In this document: positions 1 through 8,502 of the stretch, piece by piece | Numbering within the stretch: position 1 is the first letter of the stretch | Layout: every line of letters begins with the position of its first letter | From: G963704535 sp963704535 | GTDB lineage: Bacteria > Chloroflexota > Chloroflexia > Chloroflexales > Roseiflexaceae | DNA length: 64,000 bases | Reading direction: 5' to 3' | Assembly: GCA_963704535.1 (NCBI GenBank) | Contig: OY969916.1 | Span: 9,362,001-9,426,000, forward strand | The notes under the pieces: generated by a model | Database searches by the model: none | The model's input: only the letters and a program-made list of their open reading frames with translations | What the model was told of the DNA's origin: nothing | Position numbers and translations under genes: made by a program

Positions 1-594
1 CAGCAGGCCGATCTTGGTCCCGCTGAGTTGCAAGGTGATGCCGTCGCAGGTGCTGCCGGGCAGGAAGGCGCAGTTGGGGTGCAGCGTGCTTTCGGCCACG
101 CGCGGCGCGACGAATAGCAGAAATGGCATGGTTACGGCGGCGAACAGGTTGTAGGCGGCCGAGAGCCGCCTGCGGCGCTCGGCGTCGTCGATCGCGGAGC
201 GCAGGGCGAAGTAGGCCGCGTAGATCAGCAGCAGCACCAGGATCGATGTTTCGCGCGGGTCCCAGTTCCAGAACACGCCCCAGACGATCTGCGCGAAGAT
301 CGCGCCCGTCACCGTGGCGAGGACGCAGAACACGAAGCCGACCTCGGCCGCCGCGACGGCCGACGCATCGTCCGGCCCGCGGCGCCGCCAGAGGTAGCGC
401 GCGCTGTAGACGGCCGAGACAGTGAATGCGATCGAGGTGACCCAGGCGGTGGGCACGTGCATGATGATGATCCGCCCGGCCTCGCCCAGGCCAACGTACT
501 GCGGGACGACCAGGAACATGGCGATGACGACGCCGGTCATCCAGAGCCCAAGGATGAGCTTCGCCGCTTGCGCGAGTTGGCTGCTTCCGGCCAT
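1..594 (-). CDS. ccmC: CcmC/CcsA-type cytochrome c biogenesis protein (3' end cut by window)
   Basis: The minus-strand frame runs from ATG at 594 to the window edge, giving 198 residues. It reads as a multi-helix membrane protein. The tryptophan-rich haem-handling motif WGVFWNWDPRET lies near residue 112, and an upstream histidine sits in IIMHVPTAW. These are hallmarks of the CcmC/CcsA family, which moves or presents haem at the outer face of the membrane for attachment to c-type cytochromes. The start is chosen because AGAGAGG lies 5-6 nt upstream; an in-frame ATG at 615 lacks such a site. The family identity is clear from the motif. The choice between CcmC and CcsA is not, because the C-terminal part is missing. 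Confidence 0.8.
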   Translation of the reverse strand, partial: MAGSSQLAQAAKLILGLWMTGVVIAMFLVVPQYVGLGEAGRIIIMHVPTAWVTSIAFTVSAVYSARYLWRRRGPDDASAVAAAEVGFVFCVLATVTGAIFAQIVWGVFWNWDPRETSILVLLLIYAAYFALRSAIDDAERRRRLSAAYNLFAAVTMPFLLFVAPRVAESTLHPNCAFLPGSTCDGITLQLSGTKIGLL

Positions 595-638
595 CAAATC
601 CTCTCTTCCAGGCATTAGAACGCTCCAGCCGGTAGGGT

Positions 639-667
639 ATCATACTACGTTTGGTGTTGATGAGCAA
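639..667 (-). promoter_or_regulatory. Predicted sigma-70-type promoter for the CcmC/CcsA gene
   Basis: On the minus strand a -35-like TTGCTC (662-667) and a -10 TATGAT (639-644) are separated by 17 bp. They lie about 45 bp upstream of the ATG at 594. The pattern is good but unverified. Confidence 0.4.
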
Positions 668-795
668 ACAATGAGGACGGCGTTGCTTTCCGATGGAGGG
701 AGTGTAGCAGCCGCATGTCGTTGAAGTATCGAAGGCGCGGGGAGGGGCGCAACCTGCACGACATTTTGCTCTGCCGAGTATTGGCAGTATGTTCC

Positions 796-1422
796 TTAGC
801 GCTCGCGGAATAAGCGCTTCAGCTCGTAGTGGAAGCCAGGGATCACATCGCTGCCGTCCAGGCTGTCCTCGCGGCCGATCTGCCGCACCTGGCCGGACAA
901 CTCGTACTGCATGACGATCTTCTGAATGGGGTAGCCCAGCCAGATCAGCCGCGTGCCGGCCTGGAGGTAGTCCTGTACCTTCTCCTGTACCTCGGAGGCG
1001 ACTTCGGAGGGCGAGATAACCTCAACCGCCAGATCAGGCGCGATCGGCCAGAAACCGCTCTGCTGATCGGCCGGGGGGATGTTCTCTTTGCGAACAAAGG
1101 CCACGTCCGGCGCCCGTACCACCTGGTCTGGCTCCGGCTGTAGTATGAAGCCCGGCTCGGCGGTGTAGACTTCGCCGAGATCATGCGCTTCTACATACAC
1201 TCCCAGCGCCTGGTCTATTCGTGAAGCATAGCGCCCCTGTACAGGGCTGGCTGGACTCATCATCAGCAGATCCCCTCGCACAAGCTCATAGTGATTTTCA
1301 TCGCCGGTACGCGCCAGTAGATCATCGATCGTCCAGGGGCGGCCCGGTCGCGGCAGACGAACCGGCTCGCCGAGGCCAACCGAGAACGAGATCGTGATCT
1401 GCTTGGGAGACAGAATCGTCAT
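796..1422 (-). CDS. Uma2 family (DUF820) restriction-endonuclease-like protein
   Basis: This 208-aa protein has the Uma2 layout. An N-terminal segment with YELVRGDLLMMSP is followed by the PD-(D/E)xK-like core, with APDVAFV and PDLAVEVISPS supplying acidic residues, and then a lysine-containing Y-x-G-x-LIW stretch. The family is abundant in Chloroflexota and Cyanobacteria and its biological role is mostly unknown. Members are predicted nucleases. Start: the ATG at 1422 has GGAGG 4-8 nt upstream and is preferred over the ATG at 1437. A second, divergent Uma2 gene lies at 22446. No methyltransferase or other restriction partner sits beside it. Confidence 0.8.
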   Translation of the reverse strand: MTILSPKQITISFSVGLGEPVRLPRPGRPWTIDDLLARTGDENHYELVRGDLLMMSPASPVQGRYASRIDQALGVYVEAHDLGEVYTAEPGFILQPEPDQVVRAPDVAFVRKENIPPADQQSGFWPIAPDLAVEVISPSEVASEVQEKVQDYLQAGTRLIWLGYPIQKIVMQYELSGQVRQIGREDSLDGSDVIPGFHYELKRLFRER

Positions 1423-1462
1423 AACATCCTCCAGCAATGTTCGGATGTGGTTAGGAATGGAT

Positions 1463-1511
1463 CTTGAGGGGCGGCCCCCGCAAACTCGCCCTCTTCAGGC
1501 AGCCCTTAATT
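1463..1511. repeat. Fragment of the REP/MITE-like family (palindromic G-rich core)
   Basis: The sequence holds the core GAGGGGCGGCCCCCGC and then the right-end motif CTTCAGGCAGCC. Both match the fuller copies at 31530, 39606 and 26550. It occupies the gap between two minus-strand genes and looks like a decayed copy. Confidence 0.5.
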
Positions 1512-2699
1512 TTACTCATGGATCAGCACGCAGATACTCTCGATGTGGGGCGTCTGCGGGAACAGGTCGACCGGCTGTACGCTCTGCACGTGGTAGCCGC
1601 CGCCGACCAGGCGCTTGAGATCGCGGGCCAGCGTGGCCGGGTGGCAGGCGATGTAGACCAGGCGTGGCGGTGCGAGCCGCAGCAGAGAATCCAACCCAAG
1701 CGGGTGACAGCCGCGCCGGGGCGGGTCGATAATGGCGGCGTCAAATGGCTGATCGAGATCGGCCAGCGCCTGCTCGACGCGCCCGGTCACAAAGCGCGCG
1801 TTAGCAATGCCGTTCTGTTCGGCGGTCGCGTGGGCGTCGGCGACGGCCCCGGCATGCTCCTCGATCCCGACCACCTCGGCGACCTCGGCGGCCAGCGGCA
1901 GCGCGAAAGCCCCGGCGCCGCAGTAGAGATCCAGCAGTCGCGCGTCGGGTTGCAGTGCAAGGCTGGCGCGCGCCAGGTGCAGCAGCGCCTCGGCCGAGGC
2001 GAGATTGACTTGGAAAAAGGTCGTCGGGCGCAGGTGGAACGCGACCCCGCCTAGCTCTTCGATCAGGTGATCGGCGCCGAACTGGGCCGGCGCGGCGCCC
2101 TGCGGCTGGATGACCACGCCGGCCAGCGCCGGGCAGCGCCCGCGCCAGCGTGTGGCCAAGCCGCGCAGGTCGAGCGGGCCACGCAGGGCGGCCAACACGT
2201 AGCCATAGGACTCGCTCGCGCGCAGAATCACCTCGAAGGGCGCGTCGTTGAGCAGCACTTCGCGCAGCCCGGCCAGCGCTTCGTTGAGCACCGGCAGCAG
2301 CAGCGGGTCGGCGGGAAGCTCCTGGATGACGCGCGAGTCGGCGGCGTAGTAGCCGATGCGTGTGCCGTCGCTGTGGAAGCGGGCGCTGTTGCGATAGCCC
2401 CACGGGCGCGATGCCGGGAGTGTCTCCTCGACGGCGATGTCGGCCAGGCCAGCGATCTTGGCCAGTTGGTCGGCCAGGATCTGGCGCTTGAAGCGCAGTT
2501 GGGCCGGGTAGGCGATGTGCTGCCAGGGCATGGAGTCGGCCCCCGGCAGTTGGGGCGGCACACGGTCCGCCGACGGCTCGATCACCTCGATGACATCTCC
2601 GCGCGCGTAGGCGTCATGATGCTCGCGCAGCCGCACGCGCACCCGTTCGCCAGGCAGGCCGCCGCCGGCGAAGACGACGTGCCCTTCCCAGCGTCCCAC
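1512..2699 (-). CDS. TrmA/RlmD-family RNA (uracil-5-)-methyltransferase
   Basis: An SAM-dependent RNA m5U methyltransferase of about 395 aa. From the N-terminus it has a TRAM-like segment, a central domain, and a Rossmann methyltransferase domain with LLDLYCGAGAFALPLA (SAM binding), IIDPPRRG, and the catalytic-loop motif YIACHPATLARDL, whose cysteine is the expected nucleophile. Two oddities are visible. The cysteines that bind a 4Fe-4S cluster in RlmD are absent: the region reads PPQLPGADSMPWQHI. The TRAM similarity also continues in frame upstream of the GTG used here (about 2700-2735) without an ATG, GTG or TTG before a stop, so the true start may be unusual or damaged. The family is sure; the target base is not known. 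Confidence 0.85.
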   Translation of the reverse strand: MGRWEGHVVFAGGGLPGERVRVRLREHHDAYARGDVIEVIEPSADRVPPQLPGADSMPWQHIAYPAQLRFKRQILADQLAKIAGLADIAVEETLPASRPWGYRNSARFHSDGTRIGYYAADSRVIQELPADPLLLPVLNEALAGLREVLLNDAPFEVILRASESYGYVLAALRGPLDLRGLATRWRGRCPALAGVVIQPQGAAPAQFGADHLIEELGGVAFHLRPTTFFQVNLASAEALLHLARASLALQPDARLLDLYCGAGAFALPLAAEVAEVVGIEEHAGAVADAHATAEQNGIANARFVTGRVEQALADLDQPFDAAIIDPPRRGCHPLGLDSLLRLAPPRLVYIACHPATLARDLKRLVGGGYHVQSVQPVDLFPQTPHIESICVLIHE

Positions 2700-2789
2700 T
2701 CCTTCGCCGCCCTGGGCAATGCCGGAGAGGGTTAGTTCGAGTGAATCAGGTTAGTTAAGAGTTGTCATAATGATTTAGATTTACGATTT

Positions 2790-2868
2790 GTCTGAAACGT
2801 GAAACGTGAAACGTGAAGCGTGTTTGTCACCTTGTCACCTTGTCATCTTGTCATCTTGTCACTTGGCG
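2790..2868. repeat. Two short-word tandem arrays (GTGAAAC and CTTGTCAC words)
   Basis: The first part is repeats of GTGAAAC-type heptamers; the second is CACCTTGT/CATCTTGT octamer-like words ending just before the stop of the protease gene. The same words recur at 16590, 20555, 24970, 29703 and 48212. No gene is seen here. Confidence 0.75.
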
Positions 2869-3981
2869 TCATGGGCGAGCCAGGCGCATGTGGATGTACC
2901 TGACCAGGTCGCGCTTGCGTAGGACACCCTGTAGAGCGTTTTCGTCGATCACCGGCAACTGCTCCTCGCCGCTCTCGACCAGCGTCCGCAGCGCCTCGCC
3001 GGCCGATGTCTGGGGCGCCAGCGCCCGGATTCGGTGGGCCGGCGTCATGGCCTCTCCGACGTGGGTAAAGGCCCATTCTTTCAGTGTGAAGCGCCGTAGG
3101 TCGCGTAGTGTCATCATGCCGAGCAATTGCTGGGGCGCCTCGGAGTCGGGCCGCTGCAACACCGGAAAGCCTTGCTCGACCTGGCCGAGGACGTAGCCGC
3201 CCACAAACTGGTCGAGCGGCAGCTCCGGCGTGACCGCCCGGTAGGCGCGCTGCATCAGGTCGCCGACCGAGACGCCGCTCAAGATGCGCTGCAACACTAC
3301 CTGGCGATACCCGACCGAAGCGCTGCGGATGAGAAAGTAGCCGACCAGCACCATCCAGGCGCCGTCGATCAGGTCGCCGGTGCCGAGCGCATAGGCGATG
3401 CTGAGAGCGATGATCAACCACCCGCAGACATGGCCGGCTTGCGACGCAATCCGCGCGGCGGGCAGCTCGTCGTCGAGCAGAAACCAGATCACGGCCCGTA
3501 GTACGCGCCCGCCGTCCATTGGGTAGCCGGGCAACAGGTTGAAGATCGCCATTAAGCCATTGGTCAGCGCCAGGTGCAGCAGCAGCACCCCCGGCAGCAG
3601 CCAGGACATCTGCCACCAGACCAGCGTGGCGATGACCGCCAAGGCCAGGCTTACCGCCGGCCCGGCGACCGCGATGAGCAGCTCACTAACCGGGTCCAGG
3701 TTTTCGTCGCCGATCTCGGTGACGCCGCCAATGGCAAATAGGGTGATTCCGCGTACTGGGAGACGGTAGTAGCGAGCAACCAGCGCGTGCCCCAGCTCGT
3801 GGAGCACGACGGAGAGGCAGAGCAGCGCGACCGCAGCGACGGCGAGCGCCCAGCCGCCGTCGCCGGGGGCGTAGAACTGGCCCAGCACAGCGACCAGGAT
3901 CACCAGCACCACCACCCAGCTCCAGTGAAACCGGACCGGGATGCCGGCGACCTTGCCGACCGTCAGTGCATTACGGATCAT
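2869..3981 (-). CDS. Site-2-protease-type (M50) zinc membrane protease with paired CBS domains
   Basis: A 370-aa integral membrane metalloprotease. The zinc motif HELGH is at residues 61-65. The second metal-ligand motif, NLLPGYPMDGGRV, is at about 148-160, inside hydrophobic segments. The last ~120 residues form a CBS pair (LMQRAYRAVTPELPLDQF... and MTPAHRIRALAPQTSAGEAL), which in such proteins usually senses adenine nucleotides. Family members cut transmembrane anti-sigma factors or other membrane proteins. Start: the ATG at 3981 is preceded by AAAGG and begins the conserved N-terminus; the longer frame up to 4065 has no support. The substrate is unknown. Confidence 0.88.
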   Translation of the reverse strand: MIRNALTVGKVAGIPVRFHWSWVVVLVILVAVLGQFYAPGDGGWALAVAAVALLCLSVVLHELGHALVARYYRLPVRGITLFAIGGVTEIGDENLDPVSELLIAVAGPAVSLALAVIATLVWWQMSWLLPGVLLLHLALTNGLMAIFNLLPGYPMDGGRVLRAVIWFLLDDELPAARIASQAGHVCGWLIIALSIAYALGTGDLIDGAWMVLVGYFLIRSASVGYRQVVLQRILSGVSVGDLMQRAYRAVTPELPLDQFVGGYVLGQVEQGFPVLQRPDSEAPQQLLGMMTLRDLRRFTLKEWAFTHVGEAMTPAHRIRALAPQTSAGEALRTLVESGEEQLPVIDENALQGVLRKRDLVRYIHMRLARP

Positions 3982-4098
3982 GCGCGAGCCTTTCTGGGTG
4001 ACGCTGGTCCGTGGCTCAAACGCAGTAGGCGATGGGACGGCGCGCGACCGGCCCCATGATACCACACCCGTCGCTCCAAGGCGAAGCCTGGTCCGTTG

Positions 4099-4234
4099 GT
4101 AACTGTTCAGATTTAACGCAAAGGTGCAAAGATGCGAAGGTGCAAAGATGTCATAGAGGCCCTATCTTCCTGCCTTTGCCCCTTTGCGTGGCCCAGAGGG
4201 CACCCCGCGTTAAACCCCAAGTCTGAACTGTTAC
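4099..4234. mobile_element. MITE-like element with ~20-bp terminal inverted repeats
   Basis: GTAACTGTTCAGATTTAACG at the left is mirrored on the right: the reverse complement starts GTAACAGTTCAGACTT and then reaches GTTTAACGC. The ~136-bp element has no coding capacity. Its interior holds AAGGTGCAAAGATG-type words repeated twice. It lies between two minus-strand genes. No transposase is present, so a partner elsewhere in the genome is presumed. Confidence 0.55.
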
Positions 4235-4315
4235 GTCCATTGTCCGTGGTCCGTTGTCAGTTGCGGCCAACGGACAACGGACCACTGACAATGGACCACT
4301 GACAACGGACCTTGT
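4235..4315. repeat. Short-word tandem/inverted repeat (GGACAAC, GACCACT words)
   Basis: Words such as CCGTTGTC and their complement ACAACGGACC alternate and can fold into a hairpin just past the stop of the Kelch gene. Similar words occur at 24885 and 58208. Confidence 0.6.
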
Positions 4316-5422
4316 CTATGGCTGATAGACCTCGTTTGCCGCCGAGACCGTCAGCCCGGCGACCGGTCCGCCGCCAAGCACGTAGATCCGGCCGTCGTGG
4401 GCGACGCCCGCCAATCCGTGCCGGGCAGTCGGCATTGGCGGAGCCGCGCGCCAGGAGCGCGCCTGCACGTCGAGCACCTCAAGCTCGGCAAAAGTGTGCC
4501 CGCTGCCGTCCAGGGCCTCGCCGCCGGTCACGTAGACCTGCTCGCCCAGCGCGACGGCTGTCAGCCCGCCGCGTGCGGTCGGCAGAGGTGGCAGGGTTTC
4601 CCAGGCGTCGCTGGCCGGGTCATAGACCTCAACGACATCGAGGTTGCGGCCGCCATCACGCCCGGCGACGACGTAGATGCGCCCATTGACTGCGGTCGCC
4701 GCCAGGTGCTCGCGTGGCGTGGGCAGGCTGGCCCGCTGCTCCCAGCCATTGGCGGTCGGGTCGTAGGCCAGCGTGGTCCGGGCGTCGGGGCCGACGCCGC
4801 CGATCGCGTAGAGCCGACCGTCGAGGGCCACCAGCGCGTGGGCGGCACGCGGCGCCGGCAGCGGGGCGAGGGCCGACCAGGCGTTGGCGGCCGGGTCGTA
4901 GGCCCACACGGCGGCGGAGGGGTCGCGCAGCTCCACGCCGTAGCCGCCGACGGCGTAGATCCGACCGTCCAGGGTCGCCATCGTCAGGTGGTTGCGGGCC
5001 TCCGGCAGCGGCGCGGCCTCGCTCCAGCGGTCGGTGGCCGGGTCGTAGACCTCCACCGTCGCCAGGGTGCGGCCGTCGGCAGCGAAGCCGCCGGCCACGT
5101 AGATCCGGTCGTCGAGGACCGCTGCGGCCACCTCGGTGCGCGGCGTGGGCAGCGGGGCCAGCGCGCGCCAGCCGCCGGATCGCTGGGCCGCGACGATCGG
5201 CAGCGACACCGACGAGGGCGCCCCGGTGTCCGGCGTCGCTCCGGCGGCTGCGACGATCGGCAGCGACACCGACGAGGGCAACGCGACGCCGGTGGGCGAA
5301 GACGCCACGCCAGCGACCGGCGACGAACTGGCCGGCACGGATGTGGCGGGGGCGTCGGTCAGGGTGCAGCCGCAGGCCAGGAGTAGTGCGGCTAGGCCGG
5401 CAAGACAGCCTGATAGTCGCAT
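4316..5422 (-). CDS. Kelch-repeat beta-propeller lipoprotein
   Basis: A 368-aa exported protein. The N-terminus has a hydrophobic stretch and a lipobox ending LLAC (Cys17). A ~60-residue Ser/Thr/Pro/Val-rich linker follows, and then about six Kelch units with the repeated patterns VYDPATDRW, IYAVGGYG and IYVVAGRDG. These form a beta-propeller that usually binds protein or glycan. The linker holds an exact duplication of SSVSLPIVAA, encoded by a ~33-bp direct repeat 60 bp apart (about 5188-5220 and 5248-5280), a sign of recent slippage. A GAGGAG ribosome site precedes the ATG. No enzymatic domain is fused to it. The ligand is unknown. Confidence 0.85.
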   Translation of the reverse strand: MRLSGCLAGLAALLLACGCTLTDAPATSVPASSSPVAGVASSPTGVALPSSVSLPIVAAAGATPDTGAPSSVSLPIVAAQRSGGWRALAPLPTPRTEVAAAVLDDRIYVAGGFAADGRTLATVEVYDPATDRWSEAAPLPEARNHLTMATLDGRIYAVGGYGVELRDPSAAVWAYDPAANAWSALAPLPAPRAAHALVALDGRLYAIGGVGPDARTTLAYDPTANGWEQRASLPTPREHLAATAVNGRIYVVAGRDGGRNLDVVEVYDPASDAWETLPPLPTARGGLTAVALGEQVYVTGGEALDGSGHTFAELEVLDVQARSWRAAPPMPTARHGLAGVAHDGRIYVLGGGPVAGLTVSAANEVYQP

Positions 5423-5489
5423 GTCTTATCTCCTCACGGAGTGATCGCAGCCGGTATCATGGTGATTGTATACGATGTGTAGGACTTCC

Positions 5490-5560
5490 CGCAATATCAG
5501 TTCTGGGAAAAGGAGTGTGAGAGGGTAGTCCTCTCAGTCTCTCCCAATCCACATTCGCGC
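5490..5560. repeat. REP-like palindromic repeat (diverged copy)
   Basis: TTCTGGGAAAAGGAG, GAGAGGGTAGTCCTCTCAGTCTC and CCACATT match, with changes, the copies at 60156 and 61714. Confidence 0.5.
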
Positions 5561-5616
5561 CGCACAACCGCAGGATTTGAGCTTGCCAATCAGCCGCTCT
5601 CGCTATACAATTGCGG

Positions 5617-6221
5617 CATGAGAACATATGCGTTTCGCCTGTACCCCAATCAAGAACAGCGCAGCCGGCTGGATAGGTGTCTGAATCGAATCGCGCCATA
5701 TCTACAATGAGATGCTTGAGCGTGAGAAACGCTTGAGCGCCCGGAAGAAGGGCAGCCACTGCTGTCGCAAGATGGCGCGCAGTGTGGCGCAAACTCATCT
5801 CAAGATTGAGCGTCAGCGCCGCGACTTTCATTTCAAGACCGCAAAACATTATGTGGATCGGTATTCGACGATCATGGTCGAGGATTTGAACCTTCGGGGA
5901 TTGGCGCGAAGTCGATTGGCAAAGAGCATTCTTGATGCGGCGTGGGGCGCGTTTCTGGTTATCCTGATCTGCAAGGCTGAAAGTGCTGGTAGTCAGGTGA
6001 TCAGAGTGAGTGCGCGCTACACGACACAGAACTGCTCCAAATGTGGCGAGTATGTTCACAAATCGTTGTCGGTCAGGACGCATATCTGCCCTTCATGCGG
6101 GTATGTGGCTGATCGTGACGTGAATGCCGCCCAGAACATCTTAAGGGCGGGGGCACCGCCTTCGGGGACGGTGACCAATAGGTCGCCGGTTGAACCGAGA
6201 AGCCGCCGGCTACTCCCCTGA
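5617..6221 (+). pseudogene. Decayed IS200/IS605-type TnpB (OrfB)
   Basis: ATG at 5617 opens MRTYAFRLYPNQEQ, a typical TnpB N-terminus. A frameshift follows at about 5690-5705, and then an IYNEMLERE segment jumps directly to LSARKKGS. The stretch that should hold the RuvC-I aspartate is missing. The remaining C-terminus has the RuvC-II motif IMVEDLNLRGL, a four-cysteine zinc ribbon (CSKCG ... CPSCG) and the RuvC-III motif DRDVNAAQNIL. About 200 residues survive where roughly 370-400 are usual. It cannot be an active RNA-guided nuclease. No TnpA partner or clear element ends are seen. Confidence 0.85.
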
Positions 6222-6282
6222 GCTTGTCGAAGGGTTAGCCGCGCGGAGTTGTCACTGACAGCTTCACGCAAACGTGATAGGC

Positions 6283-6312
6283 TTTACACACCTCCGCCGA
6301 TCATGGTATTCT
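6283..6312 (+). promoter_or_regulatory. Predicted promoter for the VanW-domain gene
   Basis: TTTACA (6283-6288) and TATTCT (6307-6312) are spaced 18 bp apart and lie ~45 bp upstream of the ATG at 6358. Confidence 0.4.
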
Positions 6313-6357
6313 GGTGCCTGATTCTCTGTTTAGGGAGTCACCTGCGAAACAACTGCT

Positions 6358-8307
6358 ATGGGCGAAAAATACTACCAGGAGTACGGGCCGATCAGCCGCC
6401 GCCGTGCCGTGGGCGATCTGCCCCATGAGGAGCCGCCGACCGAGGGCGAGCCGCCGCCCGATCGCGAGCTGCCGCTCAGGCGCCGCTTGCGGCGCCGGCG
6501 CAGAAGGCGCCGCGGGTCGTTCTTCGGCCTGCTGCTGCTGGTCCTGATCGGCGCCGGCGGGTTTCTGGCGTTCCCGTACGCGCAGAACATCCTGGCCGGC
6601 GCGCGCGCGTTGGATGGCGTCAGCATGCAGGGCCAGCCGATCGGCGGGATGGGGCGCGACCAAGTCCGGGCGCTGCTGGAGCAGCGCTACGGCGCCTTCG
6701 CCCGCTCGCCGGTGGTGATCACCTTTGAGGGCCATAGTTGGACTCCTACGCTCCAGCAACTGGGGGTCAGCTTCGACTTCGACCAGATGGCTGCGGGCGC
6801 GCTGGCGGCGGGCCACCGCGGCGGCCCGGCCGAGCGGGTCGAGGAGCTATGGTCGATCTGGCGCGGCGGGCTCGATATAGCGCCGCGCCTGAAAGTCGAT
6901 GCGGGTGTGCTCCAGGCGTATCTCTCCAGCCTCGCGCTGGCGCTCGAACAGGCGCCGCGCGATGCCGCACTCAGCATCGCCGAGGGCAAGGTCCTCCCCA
7001 CCGGCGGCCAACCCGGCCGCCAGGTGCTGGTCGACGCGACCACGCTCGACATCCTGCACGCCCTCCAGACGCTGGAATCGCAGACTGTCGTCCTGCGCAC
7101 CCGTACCCTTGAGCCGACTCTGGGCGACGCCGAGATCGTCCAGGCGATCGAAGACGCGCGGATGCTGCTGAACGGGCCGCTGGTGCTGAAAGGCCCCGCG
7201 TCCGAATCAGAGGAGGCTGGCGCGGAGATCTGGACCTGGGAGCCGAACAAGATCGCCGAGCTGCTCTCCGTCGAGGCCGAGGATGGCCATATGGTTGTCG
7301 CGGTGGACCCTGAGCGGCTGGCGCGGGCGGTCGAGCGGCTGGCCCAGTTGGTTGATTCGCCCAGCGTGGAGCCGCGCGTGGCGTTCCGCAAGGGCAAGAT
7401 CACGATCACTCAGCCGGGCGTGACCGGGTGGCGGCTCAAGCAGCCCGATGCGGCGGCGGCGATCAGCGCGACGCTGCTGCTCCCAACCGGCACCACCGCG
7501 CCGACCCGCACGATCGAGCTGCCGGTCGAGGCGCTGACCCCGCAGGTCACGGCGGAGACGCTGCCGGGCCTGGGGATCGTCGAGCCGGTCGGCGAGGGCA
7601 AGTCCAGTTTCGCCGGCTCGGCGGCCTACCGGATCACCAATATTAAGGCCGGGGCCGCGCGCCTGGACGGCGTGCTGATCGCGCCGGACGCTGAGTTCTC
7701 CTTCAACACCCAGCTCGGCGCGGTGGACGAGGCCAGCGGCTTTGTGCAGGGCTACGCGGTGATCGGCAACCGCACCCAGCTTGAGTGGGGCGGCGGCGTC
7801 TGCCAGGACTCGACCACGGTGTTCCGCGCGGCGTTCTGGGCCGGCCTGCCGATCACCGAGCGCCACGCCCACCCCTTCTATATCAGTTGGTATGATGCGT
7901 TTAGCTTCCCCGGCGACGCCGGGCCGGGCATGGACGCGACGATCTTCACCGGGGTGCAGGATCTGAAGTTCACCAACGACACCGGCCACTGGCTGCTGAT
8001 GGAGGCGACCGCCGACGAGGACGCCCAGGTGTTGACGGTCCGGCTCTACGGCACCAAACCCGACCGGACCGTGGTGGTCAAGGGCCCGACGATCGACAAT
8101 GTGGTGGCGCCGCCCAGCAACCCGATCTACATCAGCGACCCCAGCCTGCCGTCCGGCACCGTTAAGCAAACCGACCACTCTCGCCAAGGTATGGATATCG
8201 CGGTCTACCGGGTCATCACCGAGAATGGCGTCCAGAAGCCCCCGGAGGCGTTCTACACCCGCTTCAAGGCCTGGCCGGATGTGTTTGTCCGTGGGACGGG
8301 GCAATGA
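6358..8307 (+). CDS. VanW-domain cell-wall-associated membrane protein
   Basis: A 649-aa protein. The N-terminus is acidic and then strongly basic, with an arginine run at residues 41-52. One membrane helix follows at about 54-75, and the rest is outside the cell. Two peptidoglycan-binding-like (PG_binding_4) segments precede the VanW domain, recognised by EFSFNTQLGAVDEASGF, WGGGVCQDSTTVFRAAFWAGL and the FTNDTGHWLLMEA block. VanW proteins are linked to cell-wall processes, but their biochemistry is uncertain. The gene stands alone between repeats. The call is secure for the domain and open for the function. Confidence 0.88.
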   Translation: MGEKYYQEYGPISRRRAVGDLPHEEPPTEGEPPPDRELPLRRRLRRRRRRRRGSFFGLLLLVLIGAGGFLAFPYAQNILAGARALDGVSMQGQPIGGMGRDQVRALLEQRYGAFARSPVVITFEGHSWTPTLQQLGVSFDFDQMAAGALAAGHRGGPAERVEELWSIWRGGLDIAPRLKVDAGVLQAYLSSLALALEQAPRDAALSIAEGKVLPTGGQPGRQVLVDATTLDILHALQTLESQTVVLRTRTLEPTLGDAEIVQAIEDARMLLNGPLVLKGPASESEEAGAEIWTWEPNKIAELLSVEAEDGHMVVAVDPERLARAVERLAQLVDSPSVEPRVAFRKGKITITQPGVTGWRLKQPDAAAAISATLLLPTGTTAPTRTIELPVEALTPQVTAETLPGLGIVEPVGEGKSSFAGSAAYRITNIKAGAARLDGVLIAPDAEFSFNTQLGAVDEASGFVQGYAVIGNRTQLEWGGGVCQDSTTVFRAAFWAGLPITERHAHPFYISWYDAFSFPGDAGPGMDATIFTGVQDLKFTNDTGHWLLMEATADEDAQVLTVRLYGTKPDRTVVVKGPTIDNVVAPPSNPIYISDPSLPSGTVKQTDHSRQGMDIAVYRVITENGVQKPPEAFYTRFKAWPDVFVRGTGQ

Positions 8308-8317
8308 CATCTCTTCC

Positions 8318-8421
8318 AAGAGACTATTTGAAAGGGGGAGTTTGAGGGGGTCGCCCCTCAAGAAACCCCCTTTCCACCAGAGATCGTAGGCGAGACAAGG
8401 CCCTTTTCAAACAGTTTCTAA
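8318..8421. repeat. REP/MITE-like element, family A
   Basis: The left end AGACTATTTGAAAGG and the right end CCTTTTCAAACAGTTTCT are imperfect inverted repeats. Inside lies the palindromic core TTTGAGGGGGTCGCCCCTCAA. There is no coding capacity. A TATACT -10-like box follows at 8440 and could serve the next gene. Confidence 0.6.
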
Positions 8422-8502
8422 GATCTGGACTCTGTGTGATATACTCTGGGCAACATAGTCACGGCGCCATCGTCATCTACCCCGCCGTGACGCCCCTCTT
8501 TC

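Noticed and set aside
123..425. Arg/Pro-rich plus-strand frame
   Set aside because: It is the mirror frame of the CcmC/CcsA gene, a common artefact in GC-rich DNA.
796..1422. Part of a restriction-modification system
   Set aside because: Uma2 proteins are nuclease-like, but no methyltransferase or specificity gene lies nearby.
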